Positions 50,980 to 54,336 of a stretch of DNA of 54,336 nt are shown piece after piece. The stretch's first letter is position 1, and each line of letters opens with the position of its first letter. The notes below the pieces were generated by a model that was not told where the DNA came from, made no database searches, and was given only the letters and a program-made list of their open reading frames with translations. The translations under genes were made by a program, and so were the position numbers. The DNA lies in assembly GCA_964450355.1 (NCBI GenBank), contig CAYVDH010000005.1, positions 1 through 54,336 on the forward strand. Reading direction: 5' to 3'. The stretch comes from CAYVDH01 sp964450355. GTDB lineage: Bacteria; Bacteroidota; Bacteroidia; NS11-12g; UBA955.

Positions 50980-51615
50980 CTAAGTTGGCTTTGAAAAAAA
51001 GACATAAATCAATTGGTTAGCCTGAGAAATTCTCATTTTTGAAAATCTATTTTTAAGAAGTAAAACAATCATAAAGTCTGTATTTCTGAAACCTGAGAGA
51101 GTCTCAATAATAATTTCATCTTGAATACAACTATCATTTACTAGAATATCATCTAATTTTAAAGTACAAATTTCGTAATTCCATTTGTATATTTTACTTG
51201 TATTTGAACTGAATAACAAGTTGTAATAATTAAACATTAAACTATCTTGACTGTCGTACTTAATATCATTTTCTAATTTATACTTTAACAGTAATAAATT
51301 TTTTAAATCTTCTTTGTTTTTAAAGCTTATGCTTTCATTGAAAAAAGTATCTTGCATGTTATTAATGAAACATGAAAACACTTTTTTTGATTTTATATCC
51401 GAAATTAAATCCATAGATAAAGTATCATTTACATTTATCGATTTAATCATTTTTTCTAATGTTTTTATTTTTTTTGACCTATTTTCATGAATAAGTTTCA
51501 GCGCATTTTTTGCCTTCTTACAATCAAGAATCAGAGTATAATATTCTTTTTGATTTTGCGAAAACAAATTTGAATTATGAATCAAAATAAGGAATACTAA
51601 AATTAAAAATTTCAT
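50980..51615 (-). CDS. Secreted protein of unknown function
   Basis: The 211-residue product starts at the ATG at 51615, giving the leader MKFLILVFLILIHNSNLFSQ; an ATG seven codons earlier is possible. The mature part is helix-rich with many Lys/Asn and scattered cysteines (LDCKKAKNALKLI, VFSCFINN, WNYEICTLKL, NDSCIQDE), about four in all. The strong AT bias resembles the small secreted genes downstream. I do not recognise a family. It is transcribed toward the permease gene, with about 150 non-coding bases between them. Confidence 0.6.
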   Translation of the reverse strand: MKFLILVFLILIHNSNLFSQNQKEYYTLILDCKKAKNALKLIHENRSKKIKTLEKMIKSINVNDTLSMDLISDIKSKKVFSCFINNMQDTFFNESISFKNKEDLKNLLLLKYKLENDIKYDSQDSLMFNYYNLLFSSNTSKIYKWNYEICTLKLDDILVNDSCIQDEIIIETLSGFRNTDFMIVLLLKNRFSKMRISQANQLIYVFFSKPT

Positions 51616-51698
51616 TTGCAATATACTTTTTTTCAAAATTAATAAAAATTGGACTTAGAAAAAGAGCTATTTTTACACGTTCGAATTCAATAAAAAAT

Positions 51699-52178
51699 AT
51701 GGGAAAGAAATTAGCTTTTACTGGTATTTTTATTTTGTATTTTATTTACCTCAATTACATAGGATTATTTAACAGATATTGTTACATAGGTAAAATAGAA
51801 TACACTACTGGTCCTGATTATTGGATAATAAGTGGTTCAAATGCCTTATAACAACAAATTCCTGACAATATAGATGAATTCAAAATAGATTGTAATGGAA
51901 TAATGACAATTGATGAAGACAGCTTGTTGAAATCAAATAATTTAAACAAAAACAATTCTTTGGAAATTGATAATTATTACATAATAGAAGGCAAAGTTGT
52001 GGCTTTTAAACATGCCGATGGCAACTATAAACACCCTTTAGTTAAAGTTGAGAAAATAACACCTATAATTAAAATAAAATATTGGTTATTTCACGTTGTT
52101 TTTATCATATCCCTTTTGATTATAATTTTTTATAATTTTAAAAAAAATACTAAACCAAGTTTTAAGAACGTTATTTAA
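51699..52178 (+). pseudogene. Membrane protein gene interrupted by an in-frame TAA
   Basis: An ORF begins with ATG at 51699 (MGKKLAFTGIFILYFIYLNY, a membrane helix) and reads through YCYIGKIEYTTGPDYWIISG to a TAA at 51849-51851. The same frame continues without another stop to 52178: QQIPDNIDEF, then IEGKVVAFKHADGNYKHPLV and a second helix (WLFHVVFIISLLIIIFYNF). The ATG at 51903 is in frame with the first. A single base change would restore a 159-codon two-helix protein. It could instead be a sequencing error or two genes. Confidence 0.65.
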
Positions 52179-52182
52179 ATTC

Positions 52183-52635
52183 ATGAAAAAAATTAAAATC
52201 TTTATTATTTTGATTCTAATTACATATTCTATTCATGTCAATGGAACAAGCAATAATTTACTAAGTTCAAATAATGACTCAATAAAAAAACATAAATTAG
52301 ATACTCCAATCATTTTAAAATTAAAAGTAAATGAAAGTTGTTTTATAGCATACGAATCTAAAGGATGTTTTCATCACTTCTTCGACACATTGTTTATAAC
52401 AAGAACTAATTTAAACTATTTTGCAAAATGGAATACAAAAACCAAAATACTTGATTCCCTTGATATAAAAGAAATTGTTCAATTTGATTTTTTTTATCAA
52501 TATAAATTTGGCAGGGGTTGTACAACAATAGACAACTACAGTTTTCATTATCAAAATGCATTGATAAGAATGATGAAAGACGGGAGTTGTCAAAACATGA
52601 ATTTTCAATATTTAATTGATAAACTATTTAAGTAG
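52183..52635 (+). CDS. Small secreted protein of unknown function
   Basis: The 150-residue protein has a leader ending in IHVNG. The mature part has four cysteines (NESCFIAYESKGCFHHFFD, GRGCTTIDN, DGSCQNMNF), which could form two disulfides, and strands LDTPIILKLKVNES and SLDIKEIVQFDFFYQYKFG. It starts four bases after the interrupted membrane gene and is probably co-transcribed with it. No family is recognised. Confidence 0.65.
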   Translation: MKKIKIFIILILITYSIHVNGTSNNLLSSNNDSIKKHKLDTPIILKLKVNESCFIAYESKGCFHHFFDTLFITRTNLNYFAKWNTKTKILDSLDIKEIVQFDFFYQYKFGRGCTTIDNYSFHYQNALIRMMKDGSCQNMNFQYLIDKLFK

Positions 52636-52681
52636 CTATTTTATTTTAAATTAATTTTGCTGATAAAAGAACAGTTCATCA

Positions 52682-53188
52682 ATGAAAGAAATCATAGATT
52701 TATCAGAAAAAACCATCATCCTTGAAAGGAATGATTTTCTGTTAAAAAAGGGAAAAACAGATAACAACATCTATTGCATTGAAAGTGGCAGTCTTAAAGT
52801 ATATGTGATGGATGATGAACAAGAACAAATCATTCGATTTGGTTACAAAAACAATCTGATTGTTGCCATGGATTCATTTTTAAGTGGCAAACCCAGTCAT
52901 TTGTGCATTCAAGCCATTAAAAAAACCAAAGTAAAAGTGTTAACTAAAAGTCAATTTAATCAATTTATTGAAACAGTTGAACACAGAGCCCAATACGTTC
53001 AATTATTAGAAAATTTGGTAGCACAACAACTAGAAAGAGAAATTGATATACTTACCAATTCGCCCAAAGAAAGGTACTTTCGTGTGCTTAAGCGCAGTCC
53101 TCAATTGTTTCAAGAAATTCCCAATAAACACATTGCAAATTATTTAAGAATGAGTCCTGAAACCCTTTCTCGACTAAAAAAATCTTGA
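52682..53188 (+). CDS. Crp/Fnr-family transcription regulator
   Basis: The 168-residue protein has a cyclic-nucleotide-binding-like domain (NDFLLKKGKTDNNIYCIESGSLKVYV, VAMDSFLSGKPSHLCIQAI), a long dimer helix (YVQLLENLVAQQLEREIDIL) and a C-terminal helix-turn-helix (IPNKHIANYLRMSPETLSRLKKS). The sequence ends right after the recognition helix, with no wing, as is common in short Bacteroidota members. The cAMP-contacting Arg/Ser set is not evident, so the ligand is unknown. A TAATTTTG -7-like box lies at 52652-52659. Confidence 0.88.
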   Translation: MKEIIDLSEKTIILERNDFLLKKGKTDNNIYCIESGSLKVYVMDDEQEQIIRFGYKNNLIVAMDSFLSGKPSHLCIQAIKKTKVKVLTKSQFNQFIETVEHRAQYVQLLENLVAQQLEREIDILTNSPKERYFRVLKRSPQLFQEIPNKHIANYLRMSPETLSRLKKS

Positions 53189-53248
53189 TTTGAATCAATG
53201 TTTTTCATTTTAATTCGAGTGACCTTTGTTGCCTAATATTCACCTTTT

Positions 53249-53797
53249 ATGAATTCAATGACATTAATAGATGAGCTGATAAAATCAACAGAAAAAATCA
53301 TCAAACAAGCTGAAGAATTAAAAAACGAAGACATAGAATCTTTGACTTGGAAATTCAACAAAGACAGTTGGAGTAAACTAGAGTGTTTAAAGCATTTGAA
53401 CTTATATGGAGAATTTTATTTACCACAAATAGAAAAAAAAGTAAGAGAAAGTAAAACAAGTTTTGAGGTTGAATTTAAAAGTGGAGTGCTTGGTAATTAC
53501 TTTTCCAACAGCATGTTACCTAAAGAAAAGCTCAACAAAATGAAAACTTTTAAAAACAAAAATCCATTGAATTCGCATTTAGAAAAAGAAGTGATTGATG
53601 AATTCATTGCACAACAAAATGCACTCATTCAATTATTAAATTATGCTAAAACAGTCAGTTTAAATCAGGTAAAAATTGAAACTACCCTCTCTAAATGGCT
53701 AAAATTTAAATTAGGAGACGCCTTTAGGTTTGTTATTTTCCATAACATAAGGCATATGAAGCAAATTGAAAAAATAGACAAATTTAGAACTGTCTAA
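53249..53797 (+). CDS. DinB-family protein
   Basis: The 182-residue four-helix-bundle protein of the DinB/YfiT superfamily has candidate metal ligands at His of LECLKHLNLYGEFY and the His pair of FHNIRHMKQI. WKFNKDSWSKLECLKHLNLY is the typical first motif. Members include metal-dependent thiol transferases; given bshC in the window, a bacillithiol S-transferase role is possible but untested. It follows the Crp/Fnr gene by 60 bases and may be its target. Confidence 0.82.
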   Translation: MNSMTLIDELIKSTEKIIKQAEELKNEDIESLTWKFNKDSWSKLECLKHLNLYGEFYLPQIEKKVRESKTSFEVEFKSGVLGNYFSNSMLPKEKLNKMKTFKNKNPLNSHLEKEVIDEFIAQQNALIQLLNYAKTVSLNQVKIETTLSKWLKFKLGDAFRFVIFHNIRHMKQIEKIDKFRTV

Positions 53798-53843
53798 AAA
53801 ACTTTTTAACAGATTGCAATAAATTATTATTTTTGTTATAATT

Positions 53844-54230
53844 ATGAGCAATAAAAATCCAATTACTTGGCTTGAAATTTATGTTGACGACATGAATAGA
53901 GCACAGCAATTTTATGAAACGGTATTACAAATTAAAATGACTCCTATGCAAGCTCCTGGAGGATTTGGAGATTTGGAAATGCTATGCTTTCCGTGGGCCG
54001 AAGGAGAAGCTAATATCAGTGGGGCTTTATGTAAAACTAGTTCAGTAAAACCTGGTATTGGTGGCACTTTAGCCTATTTTACTAGTGATGACTGCGCTAA
54101 TGAAACTTCAAGAGTTGAAGGTGCTGGAGGCAAAGTGTTACAAGACAAGTTTCAAATAGGAGAACACGGATTTTGCAGTGTTTGCATGGATACAGAAGGG
54201 AACACTATAGGTTTCCATTCGATGCAATAG
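53844..54230 (+). CDS. VOC-superfamily (glyoxalase-like) protein
   Basis: The 128-residue protein has the two beta-alpha-beta-beta-beta modules of the VOC fold: ITWLEIYVDDMNRAQQFYETVL in the first and GGTLAYFTSDDCANETSRVEGAGGKVL with GFCSVCMDTEGNTIGFHS in the second. The metal-ligand set is incomplete compared with glyoxalase I. The substrate is unknown. A TATTTTTG -7-like box (53828-53835) lies only eight bases before the start codon, so any message from it would be nearly leaderless. Confidence 0.85.
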   Translation: MSNKNPITWLEIYVDDMNRAQQFYETVLQIKMTPMQAPGGFGDLEMLCFPWAEGEANISGALCKTSSVKPGIGGTLAYFTSDDCANETSRVEGAGGKVLQDKFQIGEHGFCSVCMDTEGNTIGFHSMQ

Positions 54231-54336
54231 GAAATTGAGATTATTATAGTTTTTGGTCGCATTGTTTAGCATAACAATACCATTTAACCCAGAATCCGCA
54301 TTAGAATTCTATTCCAAATAAAAAATGCTGCAAACT
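54231..54336. other. Window end, no complete gene
   Basis: On the minus strand one frame reads ...LQHFLFGIEF and stops at 54301-54303; this could be the end of an outer-membrane protein gene running in from outside the window, since a terminal Phe is typical of barrels. With so few residues this is only a possibility. Confidence 0.2.

Noticed and set aside
1..54336. tRNA, rRNA or known riboswitch genes
   Set aside because: No clover-leaf, rRNA-like or conserved riboswitch segment was recognised by eye on either strand; a covariance-model scan would be needed to exclude short ones.

Overview
The window reads as a chromosomal segment of a low-GC member of the Bacteroidota (Flavobacteriales/Chitinophagales-like). 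The evidence is the set of lineage-typical genes (BshC, S46 dipeptidyl-peptidase, DUF4290, DUF4295, DUF5777, NamZ/DUF1343, TSP3-OmpA proteins), the lack of Shine-Dalgarno sequences, and repeated promoters of the Bacteroidota form TTG-N19..21-TAnnTTTG. I saw no rRNA or tRNA genes, no CRISPR array, and no integrase or intact transposase.

Layout. 1-3.1 kb: ribosomal operon rplU-rpmA-rpsO, a small secreted protein, rlmH and an OmpA lipoprotein. 3.2-6.9 kb: a tightly packed six-gene envelope operon of three haem-c lipoproteins, an OB-fold protein, a YceI protein and a DUF5777 beta-barrel. 7-12.5 kb: S46 peptidase, a polysaccharide deacetylase/glycosyltransferase pair and fumC. 12.6-18.9 kb: a major TSP3-OmpA porin-like protein, then bshC-rimO-ftsY and DUF4295-rpmG-rpmB. 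19-30 kb: namZ-like gene, grpE-dnaJ, a thioredoxin-fold protein without its cysteines, murA, DUF4290, two small envelope proteins, a PcrA/UvrD helicase and a large secreted protein. 30-34.7 kb: ilvE-TPR-ruvA opposite a small gene-rdgB-queA set. 43-51 kb: lipoprotein, TolC/MacA-like efflux genes, pheT with two small partners, and a MacB-type permease. 51-54.3 kb: small secreted genes (one broken by a stop codon), a Crp/Fnr regulator, and DinB and VOC proteins.

The accessory part is 34.65-43.0 kb. Every gene there lies on the + strand: an OmpA-like protein, a PIN toxin with a 53-residue partner, a secreted TPR protein, a leucine-rich-repeat protein, a VbhA/Fic toxin-antitoxin pair and a second, self-inhibited Fic protein with a winged-helix tail. 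The genes from the PIN toxin onward are separated by long imperfect palindromes whose right ends carry GTTA (usually CCGTTA) and whose left ends usually carry TAAC or CCTAA. This resembles an integron-type gene-cassette array without an integrase. The stretch is bracketed by two 113-bp direct repeats (about 91% identical by eye), each ending in a 28-bp palindrome; a partial third palindrome follows queA. Both repeats look like the decayed 3' end of a DDE transposase gene.

Three features look most worth testing: the cassette-like array with its self-promoted toxin-antitoxin cassettes; the twin palindromic operators at the start codon of the second Fic gene; and the haem lipoprotein/OB/YceI/DUF5777 operon. 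All product names come from reading motifs and remembered family features; no database search was run.
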